Source: Methylomarinum vadi
GTDB taxonomy: Bacteria > Pseudomonadota > Gammaproteobacteria > Methylococcales > Methylomonadaceae
Assembly: GCF_000733935.1 (NCBI RefSeq)
Contig: NZ_JPON01000001.1
Location: 1,612,001-1,676,000 of the forward strand
Reading direction: 5' to 3'
Length of the DNA stretch: 64,000 nucleotides
Positions 63,900 to 64,000 of the stretch are shown here, piece by piece (the first letter of the stretch is position 1; each line of letters starts with the position of its first letter). Position numbers and translations under genes: made by a program. Below the pieces are notes generated by a model that was not told the DNA's origin, searched no databases, and worked only from the letters and a program-made list of their open reading frames with translations.

Positions 63900-64000
63900 G
63901 ACGAGAATTCCTTGGAGTTTTTTCGTTTTAATAACATTACTTCGGATTTGCTGCCAAGATAGATGTAGACAGCTAAAGATAGCAGCAGAAAGCCGGCCGC
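63896..64000 (-). CDS. C-terminal end of a membrane protein (partial)
   Basis: The minus-strand frame from the window edge is open for 34 codons before a TGA at 63896-63898. It contains one hydrophobic segment (AGFLLLSLAVYIYLG) followed by a basic tail (LLKRKNSKEF), as at the C-terminus of an inner-membrane transporter. The stop overlaps the GH13 gene's ATG, implying coupling. The gene is cut by the window edge, so the family is not known. Confidence 0.5.
   Translation of the reverse strand, partial: AAGFLLLSLAVYIYLGSKSEVMLLKRKNSKEFSS

Overview
The window reads as a chromosomal segment of a gammaproteobacterium with roughly 50% GC and dense coding. Two gene orders are classically gammaproteobacterial: yceD-rpmF-plsX-fabH-fabD-fabG-acpP-fabF-pabC-mltG-tmk-holB-pilZ-tatD, and nadB divergent from rpoE-mucA-mucB-mucD. 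A TIGR03790-type secreted protein, glycogen genes, 2-oxoacid:ferredoxin oxidoreductase genes and a GH13_18 phosphorylase would suit a methanotroph-like lineage (Methylococcales). No methane-oxidation gene is present, so that placement is inference. I saw no rRNA, tRNA, CRISPR array, intact insertion sequence or prophage.

Layout. 1-2.1 kb: small hypothetical genes, a YedK/HMCES-type SRAP protein and a lipoprotein. 2.1-8.1 kb: a minus-strand set of amino-acid dehydrogenase, three-subunit 2-oxoacid:ferredoxin oxidoreductase and acyl-CoA synthetase, most with ATGA overlaps. 8.2-11.3 kb: EamA transporter, galU, class V aminotransferase. 11.4-16.6 kb: a phosphate-binding-like periplasmic protein and a porin, facing a GGDEF-EAL protein with a FeeM/LuxI-like acyltransferase. 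16.6-17.2 kb: a gene remnant and a terminator. 17.2-28.6 kb: the fatty-acid and cell-envelope housekeeping block, then maf. 28.6-32.8 kb: pentapeptide-repeat protein, GAF-like/GGDEF protein and a divergent NAD-dependent DNA ligase. 32.9-38.6 kb: envelope-stress operon, nadB and a Nudix hydrolase. 38.8-42.3 kb: lipoprotein, then a sigma-54-like promoter, a cyclic-di-GMP-I (GEMM) riboswitch-like element, a decayed small reading frame, a TIGR03790-like secreted protein and a PilZ protein. 42.5-45.9 kb: dTDP-rhamnose operon rfbBACD. 46.3-55.1 kb: glycogen-associated cluster. 55.2-64 kb: Uma2 nuclease, HAD hydrolase, a 50-residue membrane protein, threonine-to-glycine pair tdh/kbl, a fructose-6-phosphate aldolase-type enzyme, phoU, ppa and a sucrose/glucosylglycerate phosphorylase-like enzyme.

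The best candidate for an undescribed system is the minus-strand run at 46.3-52.8 kb. A DUF4912 protein overlaps a GH57 branching enzyme. These are followed by a protein with two CBM21-like glycogen-binding domains fused to a complete endonuclease/exonuclease/phosphatase (EEP) domain, a two-HKD phospholipase-D-like protein and a transglutaminase-like protein. A GlgX debranching enzyme diverges from the same intergenic region. This places a glycogen-targeted phosphoesterase beside glucan-building and glucan-trimming enzymes. The second candidate is the pairing of a GG-N10-GC promoter with a GEMM aptamer at 40.1-40.2 kb. Cyclic di-GMP is a recurring theme: two GGDEF proteins, one PilZ-domain protein with both ligand motifs, one PilZ-like pilus protein, and the riboswitch.
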